Shown: positions 46,113-55,388, numbered from the stretch's first letter. The stretch is DNA of 64,000 nt from Anoxybacillus flavithermus (GCF_002742685.1 NZ_PEDM01000006.1:37433-101432), one strand, 5' to 3'. Translations and numbers: made by a program. Notes: a model not told the origin generated them from the sequence alone.

Positions 46113-46143
46113 AAAAATTCGGGGATTCTCCCCGAATTTTTAT
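46113..46143 (+). terminator. Terminator of citZ-icd-mdh
   Basis: A 12-bp perfect stem, AAAAATTCGGGG (46113-46124) with CCCCGAATTTTT (46130-46141), followed by further A/T. Confidence 0.85.
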
Positions 46144-46170
46144 ATATGGTCAAACAAAGGGGAGATGGAC

Positions 46171-46635
46171 ATGCTAAGCAAAAAACGCAAAATTGGACGT
46201 TTAATTTCGGACATTTCCGTTGGTGAGAAGCTTGTATTAACGGAAGCGATCGAAGATAAAGACTTATTGTTATATTTAGGGCTCACAAACGATGCGAATC
46301 CGCTCTATATTCAACATGACTACGCATCGCAAACACCGTGGAAACGTCCGATCGTACCAGCCATTATGTTAACAGGTATGATTACATCGGCTGTTTCAAA
46401 ATATTTGCCGGGACCAGGAAGTCACATTATTTCCCAAACGATTGAATTTAAACGACCGGTATATCATTATGAGCATGTTGAATTTTTATTTGAAGTGACT
46501 GATGTGGATGAAGAAAATAATGAGATTCATATGTCGATTCAAGCTGTGCGAGATGGAGAAGAAATACTAGCTGGAGCGTTGCGTGTCGTTCCGCCATATC
46601 CGTTTGTTGAAGAAAAAGCATTAGATAACTTTTAA
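46171..46635 (+). CDS. MaoC-like hotdog-fold protein
   Basis: Predicted 154-residue single hotdog domain related to (R)-enoyl-CoA hydratases. The hydratase hallmark (D-x4-H region) appears as TNDANPLYIQHDYA (about residues 40-53), followed by RPIVPAIMLTGMI. This suggests dehydration or hydration of an acyl-CoA, but the substrate is unknown. GGGGAG lies 6 nt before the ATG at 46171; the ATG at 46165 abuts it. It lies between mdh and phoP, is bounded by terminators on both sides, and is not part of the B. subtilis order as I recall it. Confidence 0.8.
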   Translation: MLSKKRKIGRLISDISVGEKLVLTEAIEDKDLLLYLGLTNDANPLYIQHDYASQTPWKRPIVPAIMLTGMITSAVSKYLPGPGSHIISQTIEFKRPVYHYEHVEFLFEVTDVDEENNEIHMSIQAVRDGEEILAGALRVVPPYPFVEEKALDNF

Positions 46636-46658
46636 AAAGGGGCTTTTGCCTCTTTTTT
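46634..46658 (+). terminator. Terminator after the MaoC-like gene
   Basis: AAAAAGGGGC pairs with GCCTCTTTTT (one G-T pair) around a 4-nt loop. Confidence 0.75.
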
Positions 46659-46683
46659 GTTTTTTTCTTTTCAAATAACTCGT

Positions 46684-46689
46684 TATAAT
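46684..46689 (+). promoter_or_regulatory. -10 element of phoPR
   Basis: A perfect TATAAT 37 bp before the phoP start. The -35 position is T-rich without a clear TTGACA, as expected of a promoter needing an activator; no clear TTAACA-type PhoP box was found. Confidence 0.4.
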
Positions 46690-46725
46690 AAAAATGTAAC
46701 AAATTTACGTTGTTGGAGGATGGTT

Positions 46726-47442
46726 ATGTCGAAACGTGTGTTAGTTGTCGATGATGAGCAGTCGATCGTTACGTTGTTAGAGTACAATTTAAAACAAGCT
46801 GGATTTACCGTATTGACGGCTTATGATGGGGAGGAAGGGCTTCATAAAGCATTGGAAGAACGACCTGATTTTATCATTCTCGATTTAATGTTACCAAAAT
46901 TAGATGGCATTGAAGTATGTAAGCAATTGCGTCAACAAAAAGTGATGACACCGATTTTAATGTTGACGGCAAAAGACGATGAGTTTGATAAAGTGCTTGG
47001 TCTTGAATTAGGTGCTGATGATTATATGACGAAGCCGTTTAGCCCACGCGAAGTTGTCGCACGTGTCAAGGCGATTTTGCGCCGAACGACTATTCATGGA
47101 AATGAAGAAAAACAAGAAAATGGTGACGATTCGCTCATTGTCGGGCAACTAAAAATTTTCCCAGATCGTTATGAGGCGTATTTTGCAGAACAAAGATTAG
47201 AATTAACTCCAAAAGAATTTGAGCTATTAGCATATTTAGCGAAATATAAAGGGCGTGTATTGACGCGCGATCAGTTACTTAGCGCCGTATGGAATTATGA
47301 TTTTGCTGGAGATACGCGCATTGTTGATGTGCATATTAGCCATTTGCGTGAAAAAATCGAACAAGATACGCGAAAACCCGTATATATTAAAACAATACGC
47401 GGATTAGGGTATAAGCTAGAGGAGCCGAAAGTGGATGAATAA
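46726..47442 (+). CDS. phoP: Response regulator PhoP
   Basis: Predicted 238-residue OmpR-family regulator. The receiver has the acidic pocket VVDDEQ, phospho-Asp D53 in LDLMLPKLDG and DYMTKPFSPRE; the C-terminal winged helix (about 140-235) has ELTPKEFELL and RIVDVHISHLREKIE. It controls the phosphate starvation response together with PhoR. The ATG at 46726 follows GGAGGATG. It overlaps phoR by 8 bp. Location after the citZ-icd-mdh operon and before polA is that of B. subtilis phoP. Confidence 0.94.
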   Translation: MSKRVLVVDDEQSIVTLLEYNLKQAGFTVLTAYDGEEGLHKALEERPDFIILDLMLPKLDGIEVCKQLRQQKVMTPILMLTAKDDEFDKVLGLELGADDYMTKPFSPREVVARVKAILRRTTIHGNEEKQENGDDSLIVGQLKIFPDRYEAYFAEQRLELTPKEFELLAYLAKYKGRVLTRDQLLSAVWNYDFAGDTRIVDVHISHLREKIEQDTRKPVYIKTIRGLGYKLEEPKVDE

Positions 47443-49198
47443 ATTTCGCTCTCGGCTATTGCTCGGGCTCGTTTCGGTCATTTTATCTGTTTTATTTGGT
47501 CTTGGGGTGTTATTAGGTCAATTATTTCAAAAATTTTATGCGGATACCGTCCATGAACGTATGGAGAAGGAGGCCAAGCTTTTAGCTTTATATATAGAGA
47601 ATAAATCGTTCCAATCCTCATCGTTTGAGCAAAAATTGCGTGCAATTAGCGACATGCTGTCTGTTCGCATCACCATTGTTGACCGAGATGGACAGCTTAT
47701 GTTTGATACAAACAATTACGTATCCATCGATGAAAAGCGTCATAAAAAATTGATTCAAACGTTATTAAAACAAGAAGATCGTTCCGTTATTTTTGAAGAA
47801 GAACAAGATTTATATTATTATGCCGTCCCATTTTGGCAGCGGGATGAGCAACTTGGGCATATTGTTCTCAGTTTGCCGATGGATGCGATCGAGCGGGTAA
47901 ATGAACAAATTTGGATTTTGCTTACATTCAGCTTAAGTATTGCATTTTTCATTATTCTTTTATTAGGTATTAGAATTACAAATCAATATACAAAACCGAT
48001 TGAGGCCGCAACAAAAGTGGCGATGGAACTTGCACGCGGCAATTATAAAGCGCGAACGTACGAAAGCAGGGAAGATGAAACAGGGATGCTTAGCCAGTCG
48101 CTTAATATTTTAGCGCGCAATTTACAAGAGATGGTGCGCATGCAAGAAATGCAGCAAGATCGCTTGCGAGCATTAATTGAAAATATGGGGAGCGGCTTAA
48201 TTTTAATTGATCAACGTGGTTACATTTCGCTCATGAACCGCGCGTATAAGGAAATGTTTCATATTGATCCGTCCGACTACGTTCATCGTTTATATTATGA
48301 GGCGTTTCCGCATAAGGAAGTTATTGCGCTTGTCGAAGAAATATTTATGACCGAAGTAAACGTACGAAAACAATTGCTTCTTCCTGTCGGTATTGAACGA
48401 AAACACTTTGAAGTGTACGGAACTCCAATTATTGGGACAAACGATGAATGGAAAGGGATTATCGTCGTGTTCCACGATATTACCGAACTGAAAAAGCTTG
48501 AGCAAATGCGAAAAGATTTTGTCGCGAACGTTTCGCACGAATTAAAAACGCCAATTACATCGATTAAAGGTTTTGCTGAAACGCTATTAGACGGGGCGAT
48601 GAATGATGCGCAAACACTTGAATATTTTTTAACGATTATTTTAAAAGAAAGCGAACGATTGCAACATTTAATTCAAGATTTGCTTGATTTATCAAAAATT
48701 GAACAACAAGGATTTACATTAAATATATCGGTTGTTGACTTGTACGACGTATTAAAAGAAGTCATTGTCATGCTTGAAGGGAAAGCGAATGATAAACAAA
48801 TTGCATTATCATGCACATCGAATGCCTCGATTTGTTATATGTATGGAGATTTACATCGTTTAAAGCAAATTTTTATTAATTTAATTAATAACGCCATCGC
48901 TTATACGCCAGCAGGTGGACGCGTCACCGTTTCCATTGAAAAAGACGATAAACAATTGCATGTTCATGTCAGCGACACAGGGATTGGTATTGAACAAAAA
49001 GAAATTCCGCGCATTTTTGAACGTTTTTATCGTGTAGACAAAGCACGAAGTCGCAACTCAGGTGGTACGGGTCTTGGATTAGCGATTGTAAAACATTTAG
49101 TCGAAGCGCATCATGGTACAATTTCTGTAAAGAGTGAAGTGGGGGTAGGAACGACATTTACTGTTCATTTTCGCGTTGATGCTTGTTTAGATGAATGA
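47435..49198 (+). CDS. phoR: Sensor histidine kinase PhoR
   Basis: Predicted 587-residue membrane kinase. TM1 is at about 7-29, an extracytoplasmic PDC-like domain at about 30-160, TM2 at about 161-183, then HAMP, a PAS domain (about 240-350), and HisKA with the phospho-His in VANVSHELKTPITS (H368). HATPase N, G1 and G2 boxes (INNAIAYTPAGG, VSDTGIGIE, GTGLGLAIVKHLV) follow. It autophosphorylates on a signal of phosphate limitation and passes the phosphate to PhoP D53. The overlap with phoP couples their translation. Confidence 0.93.
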   Translation: MNKFRSRLLLGLVSVILSVLFGLGVLLGQLFQKFYADTVHERMEKEAKLLALYIENKSFQSSSFEQKLRAISDMLSVRITIVDRDGQLMFDTNNYVSIDEKRHKKLIQTLLKQEDRSVIFEEEQDLYYYAVPFWQRDEQLGHIVLSLPMDAIERVNEQIWILLTFSLSIAFFIILLLGIRITNQYTKPIEAATKVAMELARGNYKARTYESREDETGMLSQSLNILARNLQEMVRMQEMQQDRLRALIENMGSGLILIDQRGYISLMNRAYKEMFHIDPSDYVHRLYYEAFPHKEVIALVEEIFMTEVNVRKQLLLPVGIERKHFEVYGTPIIGTNDEWKGIIVVFHDITELKKLEQMRKDFVANVSHELKTPITSIKGFAETLLDGAMNDAQTLEYFLTIILKESERLQHLIQDLLDLSKIEQQGFTLNISVVDLYDVLKEVIVMLEGKANDKQIALSCTSNASICYMYGDLHRLKQIFINLINNAIAYTPAGGRVTVSIEKDDKQLHVHVSDTGIGIEQKEIPRIFERFYRVDKARSRNSGGTGLGLAIVKHLVEAHHGTISVKSEVGVGTTFTVHFRVDACLDE

Positions 49199-49302
49199 TT
49201 TTTTAACGATATATTTACAAACGATTTACCATATATTAAAAAAATACTGGTAAGATAACAAATGAAAACCCCTTCATCCAAGAAGCCGATTGTCTTGGAA
49301 TA

Positions 49303-49336
49303 GGCGAGGACAACGAATGTTCTCGTCTTTTTTCTT
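49303..49336 (+). terminator. Terminator of phoPR
   Basis: GGCGAGGACA (49303-49312) pairs with TGTTCTCGTC (49318-49327) with two G-T pairs, followed by a long T-run. Confidence 0.8.
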
Positions 49337-49393
49337 TTTTGGCGGTAATCATGGTAAAATAAGCGTAAATGAATAAAAGAGGAGGTTTTCTTT

Positions 49394-52021
49394 TTGGCAA
49401 ACAAATTAGTCTTAATTGACGGCAATAGCATCGCTTATCGCGCGTTTTTTGCATTGCCGCTCTTACATAACGATAAAGGCATTCATACAAACGCCATTTA
49501 CGGTTTTACAATGATGTTAATGAAGCTCATTGAAGAAGAGCAACCGACGCACATGCTCGTTGCGTTTGACGCAGGAAAAACGACATTTCGCCATGAAGTG
49601 TATACAGAATATAAAGGCGGAAGACAAAAGACGCCACCAGAATTATCAGAACAGTTTCCTTTTTTACGTGAACTGCTTGATGCATATAACATTCGTACGT
49701 ATGAACTTGAAAATTATGAAGCGGATGATATTATCGGGACGCTCGCGACAAAAGCGGAAAAAGAAGGATTTCACGTTGTGATTATTTCAGGAGATCGCGA
49801 TTTAACCCAATTAGTGTCTGATCGTATTCATGTGCATGTGACGAAAAAAGGAATAACAGATATAGAGCGATATACACCGAAACATATCTTTGAGAAGTAT
49901 GGATTAACGCCTGCACAAATTGTTGATTTAAAAGGATTAATGGGGGATGCATCAGATAATATTCCGGGAGTTCCGGGAGTGGGAGAGAAAACCGCATTAA
50001 AATTATTAAAAGAATACGGAACGGTTGAACATGTGCTTGCCTCACTTGAACATATTTCTGGAAAAAAACTAAAGGAAAACTTGCAAACGTACCGTGAACA
50101 AGCGTTATTAAGTAAACAGCTAGCCACCATTCGTCGCGATGTTCCGCTGACGCTATCGCTCGATGAATTAGTATGGCAGTCGTATGAAGCGGAGAGATTA
50201 GCTTCTTTATTTCAAGAGCTAGGTTTCACATCGCTCATGGATAAAATCGGTAATCATTCACAAGAACAACGATCGTTAACGGATATTTCGTTTGTTACTG
50301 TTCAAACGATTGATGAGCATATGTTGACAAAAGAAGGTGCACTTGTTGTTGAAGTGATGGATGCAAACTATCATCAAGCGCCTATTCTTGGCTTTGCGCT
50401 TGTAAATGAGCGTGGACACTTTTTTATTCCGACCGATGTTGCTCTTAGTTCATCTATATTTAAAAGATGGCTGGAAGATGAGCAATGCAAAAAAAGTGTG
50501 TTTGACGCCAAAAGAGCCATTGTTGCGCTGAAGTGGAACGGCATTGAACTCAAAGGTGTCGATTTCGATTTATTATTAGCGGCATATTTGCTCAATCCGA
50601 CCGATGCGAATGGCGATGTGGCAGCCGTTGCAAAAACGAAGCAATATACAGACGTACAAAGTGATGAAGAAGTGTATGGAAAAGGTGCAAAACAAGCTGT
50701 TCCACCGACAAGTGTATTAGCTGAACATCTTGTGCGAAAAGCAAGAGCGATTGCTTCATTGAAAGAAACATATATTCGTGAACTAAAACAAAATGAACAA
50801 TTTGAATTGCTTATTCACTTAGAGCTACCACTTACGTTCATTTTGGCACAAATGGAGTTTCACGGTGTAAAAGTAGATGTAAATCGCTTGCAAGATATGG
50901 GGAGAGAGTTCACTACTCAGCTTCAACAAATTGAGCAACGTATTTATGAACTTGCAGGAACAACGTTTAACATTAATTCCCCTAAACAACTCGGCATCAT
51001 TCTATTTGAAAAACTACAGTTACCGATTGTAAAAAAGACGAAAACAGGTTATTCCACATCGGCGGATGTTTTAGAAAAATTAGCGCCGTACCATGAAATC
51101 ATCGAGCAAATTTTACATTACCGTCAGCTCGGAAAGCTACAGTCCACATATGTGGAAGGATTAATGAAAGTTGTTCGTGAAGATACAGGAAAAGTGCATA
51201 CGATTTTCCAACAAGCGCTCACTCAGACAGGGCGTTTAAGTTCAACGGAGCCCAATTTACAAAACATTCCGATTCGCATTGAAGAAGGAAGAAAAATTCG
51301 TCAAGCGTTCGTCCCATCTTTTGATGATTGGGTCATTTTTGCGGCTGACTATTCGCAAATTGAGTTGCGCGTGTTAGCCCATATTGCCAATGACGAAAAT
51401 TTAATTGCTGCATTTCATCATGATCTCGACATTCATACGAAAACGGCGATGGACATTTTTCATGTAAAGGAAGAAGAAGTGACCGCACATATGCGCCGGC
51501 AAGCAAAGGCGGTCAATTTTGGTATCGTTTACGGAATTAGCGACTACGGATTGTCGCAAAACTTAGGCATTACACGCAAAGAAGCAGCAGAATTTATTGA
51601 GCGATATTTTCAAAGCTATCCGGGTGTCAAACGATATATGGAAGAAATTGTACAAGATGCAAAACAAAAAGGATATGTCACGACGTTGCTTCACCGTCGT
51701 CGCTATTTACCGGATATTACAAGCAGCAACTTTAATATTCGTAGCTTTGCTGAGCGAACAGCGATGAACACACCTATTCAAGGAAGTGCGGCCGATATTA
51801 TTAAAAAAGCGATGATTGATTTAGCGACACGTTTACATGAAGAACGGTTACAAGCGCGTCTATTATTGCAAGTACATGACGAACTTATTTTAGAGGCTCC
51901 AAAAGAGGAAATTGATTTGTTGAAAAAAATTGTCCCAGATGTCATGGAAAATGCAGTATCATTACGTGTTCCATTAAAGGTCGATTACCACTTTGGACCG
52001 ACGTGGTATGATGCGAAGTAA
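49394..52021 (+). CDS. polA: DNA polymerase I
   Basis: Predicted 875-residue enzyme. A 5' nuclease domain (1-~290, with LIDGNSIAYRAFFA and YEADDIIGTLA) is followed by an inactive 3'-5' exonuclease-like domain (~300-465) and the family A polymerase (AADYSQIELRVLAH, RRQAKAVNFGIVYG, LLQVHDELILEAP). In the exonuclease domain the metal-binding DxE motif is replaced (LVVEVMDANY), as in the well-known Geobacillus enzyme, so it lacks proofreading. The TTG start follows AGGAGGT. It heads the polA-mutM-ytaF-coaE operon. Confidence 0.96.
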   Translation: MANKLVLIDGNSIAYRAFFALPLLHNDKGIHTNAIYGFTMMLMKLIEEEQPTHMLVAFDAGKTTFRHEVYTEYKGGRQKTPPELSEQFPFLRELLDAYNIRTYELENYEADDIIGTLATKAEKEGFHVVIISGDRDLTQLVSDRIHVHVTKKGITDIERYTPKHIFEKYGLTPAQIVDLKGLMGDASDNIPGVPGVGEKTALKLLKEYGTVEHVLASLEHISGKKLKENLQTYREQALLSKQLATIRRDVPLTLSLDELVWQSYEAERLASLFQELGFTSLMDKIGNHSQEQRSLTDISFVTVQTIDEHMLTKEGALVVEVMDANYHQAPILGFALVNERGHFFIPTDVALSSSIFKRWLEDEQCKKSVFDAKRAIVALKWNGIELKGVDFDLLLAAYLLNPTDANGDVAAVAKTKQYTDVQSDEEVYGKGAKQAVPPTSVLAEHLVRKARAIASLKETYIRELKQNEQFELLIHLELPLTFILAQMEFHGVKVDVNRLQDMGREFTTQLQQIEQRIYELAGTTFNINSPKQLGIILFEKLQLPIVKKTKTGYSTSADVLEKLAPYHEIIEQILHYRQLGKLQSTYVEGLMKVVREDTGKVHTIFQQALTQTGRLSSTEPNLQNIPIRIEEGRKIRQAFVPSFDDWVIFAADYSQIELRVLAHIANDENLIAAFHHDLDIHTKTAMDIFHVKEEEVTAHMRRQAKAVNFGIVYGISDYGLSQNLGITRKEAAEFIERYFQSYPGVKRYMEEIVQDAKQKGYVTTLLHRRRYLPDITSSNFNIRSFAERTAMNTPIQGSAADIIKKAMIDLATRLHEERLQARLLLQVHDELILEAPKEEIDLLKKIVPDVMENAVSLRVPLKVDYHFGPTWYDAK

Positions 52022-52038
52022 GGAAAGGATGAACAAAC

Positions 52039-52854
52039 ATGCCAGAACTACCTGAAGTGGAAACGGTGCGGCGCACGCTTCTTCCGCTTGTTGTTGGCAA
52101 AACGATTGAACGTGTAAAAGTACATTGGGAAAAGATCGTCCAACATCCTGACGTAGAAACATTTTGTGATCGATTAAAAGGACAGACGATTTACGATATT
52201 GAGCGACGGGGGAAATTTTTAATTTTTCAATTGGACGATGTTGTTCTAGTTTCCCATTTGCGTATGGAAGGACGCTACATATACGAAAAAGAAAATGCCC
52301 CATTTGATCGCCATACGCACATCTTTTTTACATTTACAGATCGTACCGAACTTCGTTATCGCGATGTGCGTAAATTTGGAACGATGCATTTGTTCAATAA
52401 AGGGGAAAACGTTCCACCTTTATCAAACATCGGCATCGAGCCGCTTGACGAACAGTTTACTGTTTTATGGCTTACCGATCAGCTTCAACGAACAAAGCGA
52501 ACAATAAAAGCGGTATTGCTTGATCAAACGATTGTTGCAGGATTAGGAAATATTTATGTTGACGAAGTGTTATTTCGTTCGTCCATTCATCCAGAACGTA
52601 TCGCAGCTACGTTAACGGTGCAAGAAATAGAAGCGTTACATGAAGCAATTGTTGAAACGATACGAGAAGCGATTGAAAAAGGGGGAAGCACGGTTCGAAC
52701 GTACGTCAATACGCAAGGGAAAATAGGAACATTTCAAACGCAATTGTACGTATATGGGCGTGTAAACAAGCCGTGCCGGCGATGCGGGGAGCCCATTGTC
52801 AAAACAACGGTCGCAAATCGCGGTACGCATTATTGTAAACATTGTCAAACATAG
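52039..52854 (+). CDS. mutM: Formamidopyrimidine-DNA glycosylase MutM (Fpg)
   Basis: Predicted 271-residue DNA repair enzyme removing 8-oxoguanine and formamidopyrimidines. After Met removal the catalytic proline and Glu are in PELPEVETVRR; the helix-two-turn-helix is around GLGNIYVDEVLF; a C-terminal zinc finger has CRRCGEPI and HYCKHC. The ATG follows AAGGATG 17 bp after polA. Proximity to polA suits base-excision repair. Confidence 0.96.
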   Translation: MPELPEVETVRRTLLPLVVGKTIERVKVHWEKIVQHPDVETFCDRLKGQTIYDIERRGKFLIFQLDDVVLVSHLRMEGRYIYEKENAPFDRHTHIFFTFTDRTELRYRDVRKFGTMHLFNKGENVPPLSNIGIEPLDEQFTVLWLTDQLQRTKRTIKAVLLDQTIVAGLGNIYVDEVLFRSSIHPERIAATLTVQEIEALHEAIVETIREAIEKGGSTVRTYVNTQGKIGTFQTQLYVYGRVNKPCRRCGEPIVKTTVANRGTHYCKHCQT

Positions 52855-52921
52855 TGTAAGAACATTGCCTAGGCCTCTTCCATATACTATGGTAGTTTTT
52901 CAAAGGAAGGGGCAGGCGCTT

Positions 52922-53545
52922 ATGATCACATGGTCTTTATTTTTACTTGCTTTAGCTGTTAGCATCGACGGTTTGACTGTCGGGATTACGTACGGTATGC
53001 GGAATGTACATATTCCGCTTCGGTCATTGCTTATTATTTCGCTTTTTTCGTGCCTGACTTTTTTAGTGGCGATGGGCATTGGACGCATCATGTATGTGTT
53101 TTTTTCACCTGCTGTTGCGAACGCAATGGGTGGAAGTATATTGATCGTATTAGGGTTATGGATGATCATTCAATTTATCCTTAAACGAGACGACAATGAA
53201 GAAAAGTTTCTCATGAATGTAGAAATTCGTCCGCTCGGTATTGTTATTCAAATTTTACGCAAGCCAACGATGGCTGATTTTGACCGGTCAGGTACGATTA
53301 CAGGAATGGAAGCCGTATTTTTAGGTGTTGCTTTGTCTCTTGATGCGTTTGGGGCAGGAGTGAGCGCAGCGCTTTTAAATTATTCTGTAACGTTCACGAC
53401 ATTTCTCATTTGTTTGCTTAGCTTTAGCTTCTTATTTAGCGGTTTAAAAATTGGTAAGTCGTTTAGGAAGTATGACTGGCTACAAAAATATTCGTTTTTA
53501 CCTGGAATTATGCTCGTTGTGCTTGGTATTTTTAAAATGAGATAG
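52922..53545 (+). CDS. ytaF: Sporulation membrane protein YtaF (MntP-like fold)
   Basis: Predicted 207-residue membrane protein with six hydrophobic segments in two halves, each with an acidic motif (AVSIDGLTVGITYG near residue 14 and ALSLDAFGAGVSAAL near 140). These resemble manganese exporters of the MntP family. It is called a sporulation protein in Bacillus; ion export is inferred only. The middle loop carries a soluble insertion (about 85-125). The ATG at 52922 follows AAGGAAGGGG. Confidence 0.86.
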   Translation: MITWSLFLLALAVSIDGLTVGITYGMRNVHIPLRSLLIISLFSCLTFLVAMGIGRIMYVFFSPAVANAMGGSILIVLGLWMIIQFILKRDDNEEKFLMNVEIRPLGIVIQILRKPTMADFDRSGTITGMEAVFLGVALSLDAFGAGVSAALLNYSVTFTTFLICLLSFSFLFSGLKIGKSFRKYDWLQKYSFLPGIMLVVLGIFKMR

Positions 53546-53557
53546 GGGGGACGGTAA

Positions 53558-54160
53558 GTGTTAACGATCGGTTTAACAGGGGGGATTGCGAGCGGAAAAA
53601 GCACGGTCGCGGCGATGTTTCGCGACTTACATATTCCTGTCATTGATGCAGATGAAATTGCTCATCGTGTGACGGCAATCGACGGCGAAGCGTATCATCT
53701 AATTGTTGAAACATTTGGGAGCGACATTTTAGATTCAAATGGTGCAATTGATCGACGTAAACTTGGTGCGATCGTATTTCATGATGAACAAAAGCGGAAA
53801 CAGTTAAATGCCATTGTACATCCGCTTGTGCGCAAACATATGCTACAACAAAAAGAACAATATGCGAAACAAAAGGAAAAGGCAGTTGTTCTCGATATTC
53901 CTCTTTTATTTGAAAGCAAATTAGAGCATCTAGTTGATCGCATTCTCGTTGTATATGTCGATGAACAAACTCAGCTTCATCGTCTTTGTGAGCGCAATGG
54001 CTTTTCGGTTGAAGAAGCACGGGCTCGCATGAAAGCACAAATGCCGCTTGAAGAAAAAAGAAAGAAAGCCGATGCAGTGATCGATAATAACGGAACGATA
54101 GAAGAAACGGAACGACAATTGCATGCATGTTTAGTACGTTGGGGTGTTCTTGGAAAATAG
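53558..54160 (+). CDS. coaE: Dephospho-CoA kinase
   Basis: Predicted 200-residue P-loop kinase performing the last step of coenzyme A synthesis. The P-loop GLTGGIASGKST is at residues 4-15, the substrate region includes DADEIAHRV, and VLDIPLLFESKLE is conserved. The GTG start follows GGGGGGACG. It is last in the polA operon, followed by a weak terminator. Confidence 0.95.
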   Translation: MLTIGLTGGIASGKSTVAAMFRDLHIPVIDADEIAHRVTAIDGEAYHLIVETFGSDILDSNGAIDRRKLGAIVFHDEQKRKQLNAIVHPLVRKHMLQQKEQYAKQKEKAVVLDIPLLFESKLEHLVDRILVVYVDEQTQLHRLCERNGFSVEEARARMKAQMPLEEKRKKADAVIDNNGTIEETERQLHACLVRWGVLGK

Positions 54161-54176
54161 GACGCCCTTTTTTTAT
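54142..54176 (+). terminator. Terminator of the polA-coaE operon
   Basis: GGGTGT (54142-54147) pairs with ACGCCC (54162-54167) across a 14-nt loop and is followed by a long T-run. The stem is short. Confidence 0.55.
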
Positions 54177-54201
54177 TTTTTTATAGCATAAACAAACTGA
54201 A

Positions 54202-54246
54202 AGTGTTATACTATTTTTGTAGATAACGAACAAATAGTATAACATA
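54202..54246. promoter_or_regulatory. CcpN-type operator pair at gapB
   Basis: A perfect 12-bp inverted repeat (54205-54216 and 54232-54243). Each arm contains a copy of the CcpN box TRTGHYATAYW: the right arm on the - strand (TATGTTATACT) matches at 11 of 11 positions, the left arm (AGTGTTATACT) at 10 of 11. The left arm overlaps a TATACT that could be the gapB -10. CcpN represses gapB in B. subtilis during growth on sugars. Confidence 0.65.
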
Positions 54247-54267
54247 TATATTGAAAGGAGCTATATA

Positions 54268-55296
54268 ATGAAAGCGAGAGTAGCGATTAACGGATTCGGA
54301 CGCATTGGACGGATGGTGTTCCGAAAAGCGATAATTGAACAAGATTTTGATATTGTAGCGATTAATGCTAGCTATCCGCCTGAAACGTTAGCTCATTTAA
54401 TAAAATATGATTCAAACCATGGCAAATTTGAAGGGGAAGTCATTCCGGTTGAAGATGGACTTATTGTGAATGGGAAAAAAGTACAGTTACTCAATTCCCG
54501 CGATCCACGCCTACTGCCATGGGGAGAGCTTCAAATCGATATTGTTATTGAGGCGACAGGAAAGTTTAATGCAAAAGAGAAAGCAATGATGCACATCGAA
54601 GCAGGGGCGAAACGCGTCATTTTAACAGCGCCAGGAAAAGATGAAGATGTAACAATTGTCATCGGTGTAAATGAACATATGCTTTCTCCAGAACATATCA
54701 TTATTTCAAATGCTTCATGCACAACAAATTGTTTAGCTCCGGTTGTAAAAGTGCTTGATGAAGCATTCGGCATTGAAAATGGGTTGATGACAACTGTGCA
54801 TGCATATACAAACGATCAAAAAAATATTGACAATCCGCATAAAGATTTACGCCGTGCCCGTTCGTGTGCACAATCGATCATTCCAACAACGACAGGTGCA
54901 GCGAAAGCGTTGGCGCTCGTATTGCCACATTTAAAAGGAAAAATGCACGGCATGGCATTGCGCGTTCCAACGCCAAACGTTTCGCTTGTTGATGTTGTTG
55001 TCGATGTAAAAAAAGATGTAACGGTCGATGAAGTAAACGAAGCATTTATGCAAGCAGCACGTGGATCGTTAAAAGGCATTTTAGACGTGACGATGGAACC
55101 GCTCGTATCGATTGATTTTAATACGAATCCGCACTCTGCCATTGTCGATGGATTATCCACGATGGTAATCGAAAATCGGAAAGTAAAAGTATTAGCATGG
55201 TATGATAATGAATGGGGTTATTCGTGCCGCGTTGTTGATTTAACAAAGCTTGTTGCAAAACAGTTGTCAAAAAACGAAGCGGTTGCGATGTCATAA
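54268..55296 (+). CDS. gapB: Glyceraldehyde-3-phosphate dehydrogenase, gluconeogenic (GapB)
   Basis: Predicted 342-residue GAPDH. The nucleotide loop is INGFGRIGRMVFRK and the catalytic Cys is in SNASCTTNCLAPV (C151). Synteny with coaE and speD marks it as GapB rather than the glycolytic GapA; GapB prefers NADP and works toward glucose synthesis. The residue after the second cofactor strand reads INASYPPET (no Asp), which fits NADP use. It carries a CcpN-type operator upstream, consistent with repression by glycolytic substrates. Confidence 0.93.
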   Translation: MKARVAINGFGRIGRMVFRKAIIEQDFDIVAINASYPPETLAHLIKYDSNHGKFEGEVIPVEDGLIVNGKKVQLLNSRDPRLLPWGELQIDIVIEATGKFNAKEKAMMHIEAGAKRVILTAPGKDEDVTIVIGVNEHMLSPEHIIISNASCTTNCLAPVVKVLDEAFGIENGLMTTVHAYTNDQKNIDNPHKDLRRARSCAQSIIPTTTGAAKALALVLPHLKGKMHGMALRVPTPNVSLVDVVVDVKKDVTVDEVNEAFMQAARGSLKGILDVTMEPLVSIDFNTNPHSAIVDGLSTMVIENRKVKVLAWYDNEWGYSCRVVDLTKLVAKQLSKNEAVAMS

Positions 55297-55322
55297 CGCT
55301 GGCATTCCAGCGTTATTTTTTA
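55293..55322 (+). terminator. Terminator of gapB
   Basis: ATAACGCTGG (55293-55302) pairs with CCAGCGTTAT (55307-55316), followed by T. Confidence 0.85.
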
Positions 55323-55353
55323 TGCCTAATTTCATAAAAAACAAAAAACAATA

Positions 55354-55382
55354 TTGAAAAAAAGATATAAACGAAGTATACT
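55354..55382 (+). promoter_or_regulatory. Sigma-A promoter of speD
   Basis: TTGAAA (55354-55359), 17 bp, TATACT (55377-55382). Transcription would start near 55389. Confidence 0.75.
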
Positions 55383-55388
55383 ATTTTT

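Noticed and set aside
52881..52888. CATATACT as a sigma-E -10 for ytaF
   Set aside because: The octamer fits CATANNNT, but no sigma-E -35 is found at the required distance.
53640..54245. 201-codon open frame on the - strand across coaE
   Set aside because: It lies fully antisense to the P-loop kinase CoaE, has no ribosome site, and its translation shows low-complexity His/Leu/Phe content typical of a shadow frame.
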